Counted from the first letter of the stretch, positions 25,980 to 33,626 are shown. The stretch: 45,522 nt of DNA from Desemzia sp045528445 (GCF_045528445.1 NZ_JBGQQU010000030.1:1-45522), one strand, 5' to 3'. Numbers and translations: made by a program. Notes: generated by a model from the sequence alone, not told the origin.

Positions 25980-27509
25980 CTAGTATTCGTTTAATGTTTG
26001 TTGGACCATACCTGCTGACTTCAAATCGCAAGCAATGACCAAGTGATCTCCAACATGAATCAAAGTTTCTCCATGAGGAACATGGTATTCGCTCCCTCTA
26101 CGCAAGGATGTGATCACCATTTCTTTAGGCCAAGCGACTTCTTTGATCGATTTGCCAGCTAAAGAACTATCAGGCTCAACAGAATGAACAAAAGAGTAGG
26201 GTTTATGGAGAGTGACATTCGTGCTGGAAGGAATCAATTTTTCCAATAAACTTTCATAAATGGGTTTAGACCCTAAAAAGTCAGCTGTTACATAAGCGAT
26301 TAAGGCAACGACCGCTAATGGCATCAATTGATTCAATCCACCTACCATCTCTGTTACCAATAAAATAGCTGTTAATGGAGCTTTACCAATAGCGGTAAAG
26401 TAACCTGCCATAGCAAATAAAATAAAATGCGTCACAAACAGAGGTTCCATTTGAAAATAAAGGACCAATAGTTGGGCGAACAACGCTCCAATAATGGCAC
26501 CTAAAGATAAAATAGGCAAGAAAATACCACCTGGAACATGAGCACCATAAGAGGCCATTGAAAAAATAAATCTAAAAATAAATAAGCTAAATAAGATGGC
26601 TAATGATAGATTCCATTCAGGTAGGTTCACAACGATCCCGCTTCCTCCGCCAACCAGTTCAGGCAAATAAAAGGTGATCGGAATCAAGAATAAAAGAGGA
26701 ATCACTGAATTAAAATAGACAGGTATAAATGAAAAAAGCTGATAAAATTTAGGCAGTACATCTAGTAAGACTTTGTTGTAAAACCAACCACAAAAGCCTA
26801 ACACGATCCCTAATATCGGCAAATAGATGTAGTATTCTAACGGCAGCGAAAGTACAGGACCAATGTCCAACACCGGGGTTAAACCAAAAATAGTCAAAGA
26901 TACAAAATTAGCGACTATAGCTGAAGTAAAGGTGGTGATCGCGACCACAGGGGAGAAGTTGTGGTGTACTTCTTCCAATACAAACATCAATCCTGCGATG
27001 GGAGCGTTGAATGCGGCCGCTAAACCCGCTCCAGCGCCACTAGATAAGAGGACATTTTCCTCTGTCTCATCCCCATGTGTCAACTGGCTAACTCCTAAGC
27101 CCACAGATGCTCCCAATTGGATTGAAGGACCTTCTCTTCCAAGAAACAGACCTGATCCAATCGCTAGTAGTCCGCTGATAAATTTTTTCCACAAAATAGG
27201 CCACCACTTGACCTGAATTACACCTTGGACTTGGCCTTCTACTTGCGGAATACCACTCCCTTTGATATGAGGTTCACTTTTAACAAATAAACCAATAATG
27301 ATTGCTGTAACGATTGAAACCAGCACCCAAGGAATCAACCATAATGGTTGTTCATGGAAAAATGAATACAAATTAAGAATATGTTCAAGAATAAGTTCTA
27401 CTCCTAAACGAAATAAACTGACAACTATACCTGCAAAAATACCTACCACAATCCCTTTAGTGATGTATCGGATACGGCGGTCAGCAAGTGCAGAAAATAA
27501 TTTTTTCAC
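25980..27509 (-). CDS. ClC-family chloride/proton antiporter with RCK_C domain
   Basis: Membrane antiporter (or channel) of the ClC family, 509 aa. Selectivity-filter motifs: GSGIP (84-88), GREGP (124-128) and GGIFLP. The gating glutamate is Glu126; Glu179-Glu180 correspond to the internal proton glutamate of E. coli ClC, so H+/Cl- exchange rather than passive conduction is likely. After the last helix the C-terminal ~75 aa (from about 430) form a TrkA-C/RCK_C regulatory domain (SLAGKSIKEVAW, HVGDHLVIA). GTG start. A fluoride-type CLC is unlikely because the standard Cl- motifs are present. Confidence 0.92.
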   Translation of the reverse strand: MKKLFSALADRRIRYITKGIVVGIFAGIVVSLFRLGVELILEHILNLYSFFHEQPLWLIPWVLVSIVTAIIIGLFVKSEPHIKGSGIPQVEGQVQGVIQVKWWPILWKKFISGLLAIGSGLFLGREGPSIQLGASVGLGVSQLTHGDETEENVLLSSGAGAGLAAAFNAPIAGLMFVLEEVHHNFSPVVAITTFTSAIVANFVSLTIFGLTPVLDIGPVLSLPLEYYIYLPILGIVLGFCGWFYNKVLLDVLPKFYQLFSFIPVYFNSVIPLLFLIPITFYLPELVGGGSGIVVNLPEWNLSLAILFSLFIFRFIFSMASYGAHVPGGIFLPILSLGAIIGALFAQLLVLYFQMEPLFVTHFILFAMAGYFTAIGKAPLTAILLVTEMVGGLNQLMPLAVVALIAYVTADFLGSKPIYESLLEKLIPSSTNVTLHKPYSFVHSVEPDSSLAGKSIKEVAWPKEMVITSLRRGSEYHVPHGETLIHVGDHLVIACDLKSAGMVQQTLNEY

Positions 27510-27610
27510 GATAACGAGGTCCTTTCTCTATAAAACTGACTTTTAGACTCTACTTTCTATACTACTACTTTTCATTCAGCTAAAACAGGGCGTTTTCTTG
27601 AACAGTCAAT

Positions 27611-27659
27611 AAAAAAAGGCTCAAAACTGGATATTCCTCCAGTGTTGAGCCTTTTTTAG
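27611..27659. terminator. Bidirectional terminator
   Basis: AAAAAAGGCTCAA and TTGAGCCTTTTTT around an inner ACTGGA / TCCAGT helix. A and T runs on both sides. Confidence 0.85.
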
Positions 27660-27683
27660 CGGCTGTCGCTTGTGTACGTCAAA

Positions 27684-28181
27684 TTATTTGTAATCTGTTT
27701 CTTCTATCACCTGATGCATATCGCGGACGCTAAAGATCGCTTTGATGATAATCGCTACGACTGCCCCTAAAAGCGCTCCAATCGGTCCAAAAATCAACAC
27801 ACAGACGATGGTAGACAGGAATGTGTACAGCGGACGAACCCCAATTTGTTTTCCAGTCAGATACGGTTCTGCGAATTGGCGTACCAGCAAAATGACGACG
27901 TAAAGCACGGCAATTTTCCAAGCGACATCTCCATCGCCCATTAAAGCTCGAATGATGGCCCAAGGAAGCATGATGATTCCACTGCCTAAAATTGGAATCA
28001 TATCTACAATAGCGATACCTAGAGCTTTTAATCCCCACCAGTCAATTCCGATAACTACAAATCCGATACACAGTAAAACAAACGTTAATACAGAAAGTTT
28101 TAGTTGGGCAATCAGGAAACCTTTGATTCCTTTCCCAGTAGCATACAAAATTTCTCTTAAATAATAAGCCCATTTATCCAT
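27684..28181 (-). CDS. AI-2E/DUF20-family membrane protein, half length
   Basis: 165 aa matching the C-terminal half of the AI-2E transporter/permease family: DMIPILGSGIIMLPWAI and the later FGPIGALLGAVVAII are its hallmark segments. Full-length members are about 350 aa, so the N-terminal half is missing, yet it has its own AGAGGG ribosome site and start. A TTG two codons earlier is less well spaced than the ATG at 28181. Four to five membrane helices. It may be a natural short form or a remnant. Function unknown. Confidence 0.75.
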   Translation of the reverse strand: MDKWAYYLREILYATGKGIKGFLIAQLKLSVLTFVLLCIGFVVIGIDWWGLKALGIAIVDMIPILGSGIIMLPWAIIRALMGDGDVAWKIAVLYVVILLVRQFAEPYLTGKQIGVRPLYTFLSTIVCVLIFGPIGALLGAVVAIIIKAIFSVRDMHQVIEETDYK

Positions 28182-28279
28182 TTTCAAATCCCTCTCTTGA
28201 TGAATTAGTAGGTGTAGTATAACACGAAGCTTTCCTATTTTACTCAGTCTAAGGTTTGAGCATTGAATTTTGCAGGATT

Positions 28280-28293
28280 ATTTCCTGGGAAAT
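28280..28293. promoter_or_regulatory. Noc-binding-site-like sequence
   Basis: ATTTCCTGGGAAAT matches the Noc consensus ATTTCCCGGGAAAT at 13 of 14 positions. Noc is encoded at 34660-35532. Confidence 0.35.
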
Positions 28294-28332
28294 AAAAATG
28301 AATCTCTATCTTGTATGAAATAAATAGAAAAA

Positions 28333-28866
28333 TCACAACAAACCTGACCAGACAAAACTTGCGGCATTATGGATAGTAAAACTATCCTCAGGAATAGAAA
28401 GTTCTTGTGCTATCAGTTCTCTAAATTTTTCTTCAGATAGAGAAGTCGCTATTCTATAACTATTTTTCCCATAATTTTCCCAAATGCCCAGTATTTCTAA
28501 CAGAGGCTGTTCCTCTATTAAAGGTTTAGGTATAGTGGTAAAGGTTAGAATGTAATCAAGTTTAGTCGTATTATTTTGAAAAAAAATCACTTTAAACTGG
28601 TCTTTAGGAATGTTTAATTCTGTATAAATCAATTGGACAAGATCTGATTTGGGAATGGTGATATTTCCTTTAAATGACAGTTGGCCGCTTTTTTCCCACT
28701 TAGCAACCTTCCTAAATAATTCGTAACTTCTAATATCTGCATAATAGTCCTCTTGAAAAGCAACTACCGTATTAAACTGAGTTCCTAACAGTGAGGACTC
28801 ATCACCTTGTTTAGCAGAATAAACAAATATTCCAATGACGACAAGTAGTATCAAAAGACCAAACAT
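28333..28866 (-). CDS. Membrane-anchored hypothetical protein
   Basis: 177 aa with one N-terminal membrane helix (about 1-17, GLLILLVVIGIFVYSA) and a soluble remainder of about 155 aa rich in Lys, Glu and aromatic residues. GGAGGG before ATG. I recognise no domain. Two internal stretches look alike (LSFKGNITIPKSDLVQLIYT near 63-82 and the segment with SEEKFRELIAQELSIPEDSF near 144-163), suggesting a duplicated unit with an IPxD(Q/S)F pattern. It lies at the left edge of an island of small membrane proteins. Confidence 0.7.
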   Translation of the reverse strand: MFGLLILLVVIGIFVYSAKQGDESSLLGTQFNTVVAFQEDYYADIRSYELFRKVAKWEKSGQLSFKGNITIPKSDLVQLIYTELNIPKDQFKVIFFQNNTTKLDYILTFTTIPKPLIEEQPLLEILGIWENYGKNSYRIATSLSEEKFRELIAQELSIPEDSFTIHNAASFVWSGLL

Positions 28867-28959
28867 ATCTTATCCCTCCAGTACAGAATCCGCTTTCTTT
28901 TGGTTTATTATAACACATGTAGACACTAAAAATTTAAACAATGATTGGTTTTATAGGAG

Positions 28960-29124
28960 TTAATTCTTTTTATCGATATATTGGCAAGCTAGTTGAAAGA
29001 TAACCAATATTAAAATGATCGAAATAAGGAAGGTTACTAAATTACTTCCAATACATACTTCAAAAAGAATATAAGATCCTCCTAAAATGATCGAAACACA
29101 CGTAAGAAAAATGACTTCTTTCAT
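28960..29124 (-). CDS. 54-aa small membrane protein
   Basis: Two hydrophobic helices (about 4-22 and 29-47) and a Lys-rich end (QYIDKKN). GAGGAG seven bases before ATG. Its promoter region shares a 68-bp element with the XRE regulator gene at 29882-30397, with the same distance to the start codon (about 30 nt), so the two are probably co-regulated. No known family recognised. Confidence 0.7.
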   Translation of the reverse strand: MKEVIFLTCVSIILGGSYILFEVCIGSNLVTFLISIILILVIFQLACQYIDKKN

Positions 29125-29154
29125 AATTTATTTCTCCTCTTTCGCTCTTTTAAC

Positions 29155-29222
29155 TATCATACTGAAAGTAATCAGCAATGACTATAAGCCATCAGTTGCT
29201 TTTTAGCACTCAATGGTTGCTG
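29155..29222 (-). promoter_or_regulatory. Shared promoter element, copy 1
   Basis: Aligns without gaps to 30427-30494 over 68 nt with about 50 identities. On the minus strand it ends with the -10-like TATGAT. It contains two GTTGC motifs (plus strand) 21 bp apart, two turns of the helix. Candidate binding site of the XRE regulator. Confidence 0.65.
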
Positions 29223-29395
29223 AAGTGTCAAAAGAAAAGAAATTTAATTTTAAGAGGGATTTTTTTACTTATTGTAAGTTTTATTCGAAGTGGGAAGTTA
29301 ATAATTGTTCACTTAAATTAAAATAAGTAGTTATTAATGCGAACTTATCTGTTATATTTTATATGTTATTATAAAATATATTTGGAGGGATTTAG

Positions 29396-29878
29396 TTGAA
29401 AAAAATAGTTTTTCTTTTAAATTGTGTTACTTTTTTTAGTTTGGTCACTACAACGAAGGTGCACGCTGAAGAGACTTTTCCATCACCCTATAACAGTGTT
29501 TTTTATGATATAAACCAAGGCGGGATGCAACAATTTGAAGTTGAAGGCGATCTAGGGGAGACGTATATCATTAGTGTTGAAGAAGAGCCGCAATTTTTTA
29601 TGAGGGCAAGCAACGTCAAGAATGGTACCTATAAAATTACTAAAGAAAGACCCTTACAGTGGAAGGCAAGCTATAAAATTGACATAAGCAATCAGAAAAT
29701 TACAAGAGCACATTCTGCTTCGGCAACAGCTTTAATTGGAAGTTTTAAAAGCTTGCAACTAAAAGTAGATAGTCCTACACAAGCCACTTATTATTTAAAG
29801 AGAACGGTGCTGCTTGTAGAATCTTCTATAAATTTGAGAGCTAAATTATCTGGCAGTAATATTGTCATCACGTACTAG
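29396..29878 (+). CDS. Secreted DUF5626-like protein
   Basis: 160 aa. A signal peptide of about 25 aa ends VHA before EETF. The mature part has the pattern NGTYKITKERPLQWKASYKI, then ISNQKITRAHSASATALIGS, then a C-terminal INLRAKLSGSNIVITY; I recall this layout from the small secreted DUF5626 family of Lactobacillales and Listeria (from memory, not searched). TTG start with GGAGGG nine bases upstream. Role unknown. It is convergent with the XRE gene, the stop codons being a few bases apart. Confidence 0.65.
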   Translation: MKKIVFLLNCVTFFSLVTTTKVHAEETFPSPYNSVFYDINQGGMQQFEVEGDLGETYIISVEEEPQFFMRASNVKNGTYKITKERPLQWKASYKIDISNQKITRAHSASATALIGSFKSLQLKVDSPTQATYYLKRTVLLVESSINLRAKLSGSNIVITY

Positions 29879-29881
29879 TTA

Positions 29882-30397
29882 TTAATCGCCAAGATATTCA
29901 ACAGTTGTTGTGCCCCAGCCCATATAGTCGCCGACAGCACTATACACAACAAATACATTAACGAATAAACAACAAGCACATGCTAAGTACACCAACTTAT
30001 AGAGTGTGTTTGTTTTTTTGTTGCGCTTGATGAGGAATGGAGCCACAATAAACCCTAAAGGTGCAATTAAACAACCTATAAAAGCAAGGATTAACAGCAT
30101 AAGACCTTCATCTTTGCCAGAATTTCCACGAATGAAATCCAATTTTTGGTAATTTTCCTCAATTTTAACTTCATTTTCTGCTATTTTCTTTTTAAATTCT
30201 TGATTCTCTTTTAGTAATTCATCGATGGAAACTTCGTAGTAGTTGCTTAACTTTACTAAATTATCTAAATCAGGGTAACTATTGCCATTTTCCCATTTTG
30301 AGATGGATTGTCTTGAAATATGTAAGAGTTCTGCTACATCACCTTGAGAATATCCTTTGTTGACTCTGCTTTCCTTTAATCTTTCACCTAAGGCCAT
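29882..30397 (-). CDS. XRE-family regulator with C-terminal membrane helices
   Basis: 171 aa. The N-terminal helix-turn-helix (about 5-62) has the classic YSQGDVAELLHISRQSISKW and WENGNSYPDLDNLVKLS. A short coiled coil follows at about 65-90, then two membrane helices (about 98-120 and 132-155). Such membrane-tethered XRE regulators are common in Firmicutes beside small membrane proteins. GGAGG precedes ATG. The upstream element (30427-30494) also occurs before the 54-aa gene, pointing to autoregulation plus control of that gene. Ligand or signal unknown. Confidence 0.85.
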   Translation of the reverse strand: MALGERLKESRVNKGYSQGDVAELLHISRQSISKWENGNSYPDLDNLVKLSNYYEVSIDELLKENQEFKKKIAENEVKIEENYQKLDFIRGNSGKDEGLMLLILAFIGCLIAPLGFIVAPFLIKRNKKTNTLYKLVYLACACCLFVNVFVVYSAVGDYMGWGTTTVEYLGD

Positions 30398-30426
30398 TTT
30401 CTTCCTCCTTGTATCTTATTCATGTT

Positions 30427-30494
30427 TATCATACCGAAATTAAAGCTTAATGACTATCATTTATTAGTTGCACTTTAGCACTTGTTGGGTGCTG
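30427..30494 (-). promoter_or_regulatory. Shared promoter element, copy 2
   Basis: Upstream of the XRE regulator; ungapped 68-nt match to 29155-29222. Conserved blocks are TATCATAC, AATGACTAT, AGTTGC, TTTAGCACT and TGCTG. Confidence 0.65.
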
Positions 30495-30543
30495 CAAATA
30501 ATAGAGCATGTAACACCACATAAATTATTTTTATACTGTAGTA

Positions 30544-30572
30544 TTTACGAACGATTATTTTTAGGGTATACT
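30544..30572 (+). promoter_or_regulatory. tRNA-Val promoter
   Basis: -35 TTTACG (30544-30549), 17-nt spacer, -10 TATACT (30567-30572), 33 nt before the tRNA. Confidence 0.65.
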
Positions 30573-30605
30573 GATTAAGGATTGTGTAACAATGAACAAA
30601 AAATT

Positions 30606-30678
30606 GGTTCCTTAGCTCAGTTGGGAGAGCATCACCTCGACAAGGTGGGGGTCGCTGGTTCGAGCCCAGTAGGGACCA
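30606..30678 (+). tRNA. tRNA-Val (GAC anticodon) with C at position 33
   Basis: 73 nt, all four stems intact: acceptor GGTTCCT/AGGGACC, D stem GCTC/GAGC, anticodon stem TCACC/GGTGG, T stem GCTGG/CCAGT with T loop TTCGAGC; discriminator A; CCA not encoded. The anticodon loop is TCGACAA, so GAC is at 30639-30641 and position 33 is C in place of the almost universal U. A frame that reads through this gene (LAQLGEHHLDKVG) is the well-known spurious tRNA peptide. Confidence 0.93.
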
Positions 30679-30686
30679 TCAATTAT

Positions 30687-30730
30687 AAAACAGCAATGGT
30701 TTTTTCTCTTAAAAGTCGTTGCTGTTTTTT
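30687..30730 (+). terminator. tRNA-Val terminator
   Basis: AAAACAGCAA (30687-30696) pairs with TTGCTGTTTT (30719-30728), followed by Ts. Confidence 0.85.
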
Positions 30731-30776
30731 GTTTTATTTTTTTGAAGATTCTGAGCTGAGAACAGGAGTGTATTTA

Positions 30777-31187
30777 ATGAGTAAAATAATGAATAGGCTT
30801 ACATTGAAAAAGATAATTTGTTGGATAGTGGTTATTTTTGGCGTGTTAATCCTGTTAGCTGCTTGCAGTTCGCCTGCTGTCGGTATCAGCGAAATGAAAA
30901 AGATTCCTAATGAGGTACAAGAAATCGCCAATCCTGATCATAGGCTGCAATTGATTTCTTTTGATGAGGATGCTTATTATGTTGTCTTTCATTCTGTAGG
31001 GACAGTGACGGCGGATACTGAAACCAATGAAGATACTTTAAATATTTTATTAGAAGTAGCAGATCAACAAGATGAAGAGCTGAAGCAGCATGTATACAAA
31101 TTGATCTTGGCACCTGAACATGAAGTTATTGATGTTCAGATAAATGGACTATCGGTATATTTTGATGAAGTTACGGGAATCAATTAA
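30777..31187 (+). CDS. Small putative lipoprotein
   Basis: 136 aa from this ATG. N-terminal signal with lipobox LLAAC (Cys30) followed by SSPAVG; the mature domain of about 105 aa is acidic (for example TADTETNEDTLN). The longer frame from 30582 reads through the tRNA and is not real; AGGAG precedes this ATG. No recognised domain. It lies between the tRNA-Val terminator and a small membrane-protein gene. Confidence 0.75.
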   Translation: MSKIMNRLTLKKIICWIVVIFGVLILLAACSSPAVGISEMKKIPNEVQEIANPDHRLQLISFDEDAYYVVFHSVGTVTADTETNEDTLNILLEVADQQDEELKQHVYKLILAPEHEVIDVQINGLSVYFDEVTGIN

Positions 31188-31341
31188 ATCAAAATAAGTG
31201 AGTTTTCTGTACTAGCAACTAATGGTTGCGTGTATGTAAACTGTTAGGTGCTTACTGTTTTTAAGAAATTAAACTACAGGATAAAAGAGTTCACCGATTT
31301 AATATTTTTTTTAATCATATCATTTATAAGGAGATGGTTAA

Positions 31342-31623
31342 ATGAATAAAATGTACATACTAAAAGTATTGTTTTTGATTATAATGATTCCTGGAATAGT
31401 GTATTATTTTTTAAAAACACCTGTATCTGAAGTAACGATAGTTTCATTTTTTATACTGTTTTTTACAGCGATGCAAGTGCATGAAGAAGTCTCTTTAACT
31501 CGCCAACCTTCAGATAAAAGAACTAACTATCAAGTAGGTATAGATCGCACTGTGATTTTGCTTCTTATCATTATTTCAATTGATATTATAGCATCGGTTT
31601 GGGGCAACGGGATTTCTCTGTGA
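31342..31623 (+). CDS. 93-aa small membrane protein
   Basis: Three hydrophobic helices (about 5-24, 30-46, 70-88) with a polar loop containing RQPSDKRTNYQVGIDR. AAGGAG before ATG. The pattern of a short loop with a Q-x-G-x-D-x-T segment and terminal helices resembles small uncharacterised membrane proteins found near XRE regulators. Function unknown. An imperfect copy of the GTTGC operator motif lies upstream (31206-31252). Confidence 0.72.
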   Translation: MNKMYILKVLFLIIMIPGIVYYFLKTPVSEVTIVSFFILFFTAMQVHEEVSLTRQPSDKRTNYQVGIDRTVILLLIIISIDIIASVWGNGISL

Positions 31624-31634
31624 CGTCGAACAAC

Positions 31635-31816
31635 TTAATTTTTTTGCTTGTATTTTTTAAAAAACTGTCCGATTATCCATATCCCTACTAGTATTACTGG
31701 CAGTGTTTTTAGTAAATATTCCATTGTTCCTTTTGGAATATTGGTATAAATAGCCCAAAAAATACCAACATTAACCAAGTAAAGATGGCAAGACCTTCGA
31801 ATACTTTGATTTTCAT
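31635..31816 (-). pseudogene. Frameshifted small membrane protein gene
   Basis: From ATG at 31816 the frame begins MKIKVFEGLAIFTWLMLVFF and then hits a stop after 35 codons. Adding one T in the run TTTTTTGGG restores a 60-aa two-helix protein that continues WAIYTNIPKGTMEY and ends IIGQFFKKYKQKN at 31635. AAAGGAG precedes the ATG. Either a recent inactivation, a phase-variable homopolymer or a sequencing error. Confidence 0.6.
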
Positions 31817-31973
31817 AATTTACTCCTTTGAATGGCCCTATATCTATCCAAGCACTAGTGAGAAATTACTCTCTTATGTGCGTTTTTTTTAATTATCTGC
31901 TGATTTGTTAAAGATAGCCATTATATTCTATATTTTCTCATCTTATAAGTAAGAAATGGAAAGGAATTTAGTT

Positions 31974-32186
31974 ATGAAAAAGTATCAAACTATTTTAGGA
32001 TGGGCTTTTATTGTAGTAGCTGTCATAATATTAGTTAATTTAACCGGCATGGTCTATCCAACGATTGGCGAAGATGGAATAGATACCAATCAATATTTTC
32101 TAGAAGTAATATTAAATGCAATAAGGTATATCGTACTTTCCATGTTCTCTTTCATTTTAGGGATGAAGTTTTTATTTCAGAATTAG
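31974..32186 (+). CDS. 70-aa small membrane protein
   Basis: Two membrane helices (about 5-23 and 48-66) separated by a loop GEDGIDTNQYFLEV; ends FLFQN. The ATG at 31974 is eight bases after GGAAAGGA; an ATG six codons earlier lies before that site and is not favoured. Function unknown. Part of the small membrane-protein island. Confidence 0.65.
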   Translation: MKKYQTILGWAFIVVAVIILVNLTGMVYPTIGEDGIDTNQYFLEVILNAIRYIVLSMFSFILGMKFLFQN

Positions 32187-32205
32187 TCAGATAATATTTA
32201 TTAAA

Positions 32206-32253
32206 AAAATTTACGCTTCCTTTGCTGAACTCAGCAGAGGGAGCGTAAGTTTT
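32206..32253. terminator. Bidirectional terminator
   Basis: AAAATTTACGCTTCC pairs with GGGAGCGTAAGTTTT around an inner CTGA/TCAG helix. It ends the PTS EIIC-like gene on the minus strand and perhaps the 70-aa gene on the plus strand. Confidence 0.85.
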
Positions 32254-32276
32254 ATAAACTATTCAAAACAAATACT

Positions 32277-33293
32277 CTATTTAACCACTAAAGCCATATC
32301 ACCTTTACGCACATACTCAAATTTGTTCATCGCAAATGAGATAAAGAACGTCACTGCAAATGGAACAACTACACCAGCCACCATATAATTAAGGAAGCTG
32401 CTCAAACCTTGGTTACCAAGAATAGTAATGGGAGCGATAAAAGAACAGAATCCCAGTCCGCCTAATGCACTTGCAGTAGTCAAACCAAGGACTGATGTTG
32501 CAATGGGTGCAGCAATTGCACAGGCAATTGCTGGAGCCACAAGAATCATGGGGTTTTTAATGATATTTGGCAATTGTACTTTTGGAGTACAAACAAATTG
32601 TGCCAAAAATCCGCCAAGGTCATTTTCACGTAACGATACAAATGAGAAAGCAACATACATACTAGTCGTTCCAATCAGCATAGCTGCACTGGATACTGGA
32701 TCTAAGTTTAAGGCAATAGCAATTGCAGCGGAAGAAGCTGGCGACATCAATACAAGCCCTCCGACAACAGCAATGACAGCAGAACCGATAACTAGATACC
32801 CAGCTACAGAAGCAGAAATAAATGCACTAATCGTATTCAATAAAGGCGAAATCACAAAATTCAAATAATACCCGCTGATACCACCAACCAAAACAGCTGC
32901 TAAAGGAATAGCCATCATATCTAATGGAGTTTTTCCAGAAATCCGTTTTCCGACAAACGTAGCGATAGTAGCTGCGATTAAACACCCAATCGGTTCTCCT
33001 GAAGCAATGGAAATTATCCCATCAGCAGTTGTTTGAACAGCACCTGCACCTACCGTCCCAGCGGCCATAGCACTGAAGAGGGTCAAGTTGTTCCCGCCTA
33101 GCATAATAGCGATCCCTGCACCAATTGCTGGTGCCATCAGCATTTTCGTTGCTACGCCAATAGTCACTAAAACAGAGAGACCAGTCATGTTGCCAATAGT
33201 TTCTAACAATAAGCCGATACCGATGGTGACGAAAATAGCATTGGCTATTCCTGATGATGCCTTGTACATGCGATCTACTAAATATTTTTTCAT
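32277..33293 (-). CDS. PTS EIIC-like membrane protein (PfoR/PTS_EIIC_2 family)
   Basis: 338 aa, about nine membrane helices, very rich in Ala, Gly and Ile. The family is annotated as a PTS EIIC domain or PfoR regulator and lacks EIIA and EIIB parts. Characteristic segments: APAIGAGIAIMLGG near 53-66 and a C-terminal FVRKGDMALVVK-type end. GGAGGG before ATG. Substrate unknown; none of its neighbours is a sugar gene. It lies directly downstream of a 28-codon ORF and terminator (33355-33626), which may attenuate it. Confidence 0.75.
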   Translation of the reverse strand: MKKYLVDRMYKASSGIANAIFVTIGIGLLLETIGNMTGLSVLVTIGVATKMLMAPAIGAGIAIMLGGNNLTLFSAMAAGTVGAGAVQTTADGIISIASGEPIGCLIAATIATFVGKRISGKTPLDMMAIPLAAVLVGGISGYYLNFVISPLLNTISAFISASVAGYLVIGSAVIAVVGGLVLMSPASSAAIAIALNLDPVSSAAMLIGTTSMYVAFSFVSLRENDLGGFLAQFVCTPKVQLPNIIKNPMILVAPAIACAIAAPIATSVLGLTTASALGGLGFCSFIAPITILGNQGLSSFLNYMVAGVVVPFAVTFFISFAMNKFEYVRKGDMALVVK

Positions 33294-33354
33294 ACTTGTT
33301 GCCCTCCATTTTTAGTGATAGTTTTGGTCTTTTATGTCATCTAGGTAAAAAACG

Positions 33355-33397
33355 AAATAAAAAAAGAAGCAAGCCCCAAATCGTTCAGGCTTGCTTC
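33355..33397 (-). terminator. Terminator upstream of the PTS EIIC-like gene
   Basis: Minus-strand hairpin GAAGCAAGCC / GGCTTGCTTC (33366-33375, 33388-33397), then a T run (the A run 33358-33365). It stands between the short transcription unit and the EIIC start. Confidence 0.85.
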
Positions 33398-33461
33398 ATT
33401 ACTAAAGCTAAGCCCGTGTACGCGAACAAGGACTCAACTAAATGAATAGTTCGAATCCTAG

Positions 33462-33548
33462 CTAAAGTAATAAAATGACAATGACGACAAAAGAGCTGCT
33501 GAAAATACGAGAAACAGGTCTCGCTAGATGTGTTTTTAGATTCATCAT
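33462..33548 (-). CDS. 28-codon hydrophobic ORF (leader, toxin-like peptide or gene remnant)
   Basis: Begins MMNLKTHLARPVSRIF and ends SSSFVVIVILLL. AAAGGAG (33559-33565) lies ten bases before ATG, and a good promoter precedes it (33598-33626), so expression is plausible. Beyond the stop, other frames read fragments such as IHLVESLF and TGLALV, which together with the start resemble the beginning of a Trk/Ktr potassium-transporter subunit; it may therefore be a decayed gene that keeps its promoter. Confidence 0.45.
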   Translation of the reverse strand: MMNLKTHLARPVSRIFSSSFVVIVILLL

Positions 33549-33597
33549 TTTTCAACAACTCCTTTGTCTGCACTGTATTTTTTTGACCATTGAAGAT

Positions 33598-33626
33598 AGT
33601 TTAACGACCTTCTATGAGAACGTCAA
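33598..33626 (-). promoter_or_regulatory. Promoter of the 28-codon unit
   Basis: Minus strand -35 TTGACG (33621-33626), 17-nt spacer, -10 TAAACT (33598-33603). Confidence 0.7.

Larger units (their letters stand above)
28867..29395. other. Region holding the 54-aa gene and flanking signals
   Basis: It contains the 54-aa membrane protein gene (28960-29124), its promoter element (29155-29222) and, before the 160-aa gene, a 10-bp-arm palindrome of A and T bases around 29353-29378. No other gene seen. Confidence 0.6.

Noticed and set aside
30582..30776. Coding frame extending the 136-aa lipoprotein upstream through the tRNA
   Set aside because: It reads the tRNA-Val gene (LAQLGEHHLDKVG), a known artefact; the lipoprotein has its own ribosome site and signal peptide at 30777.
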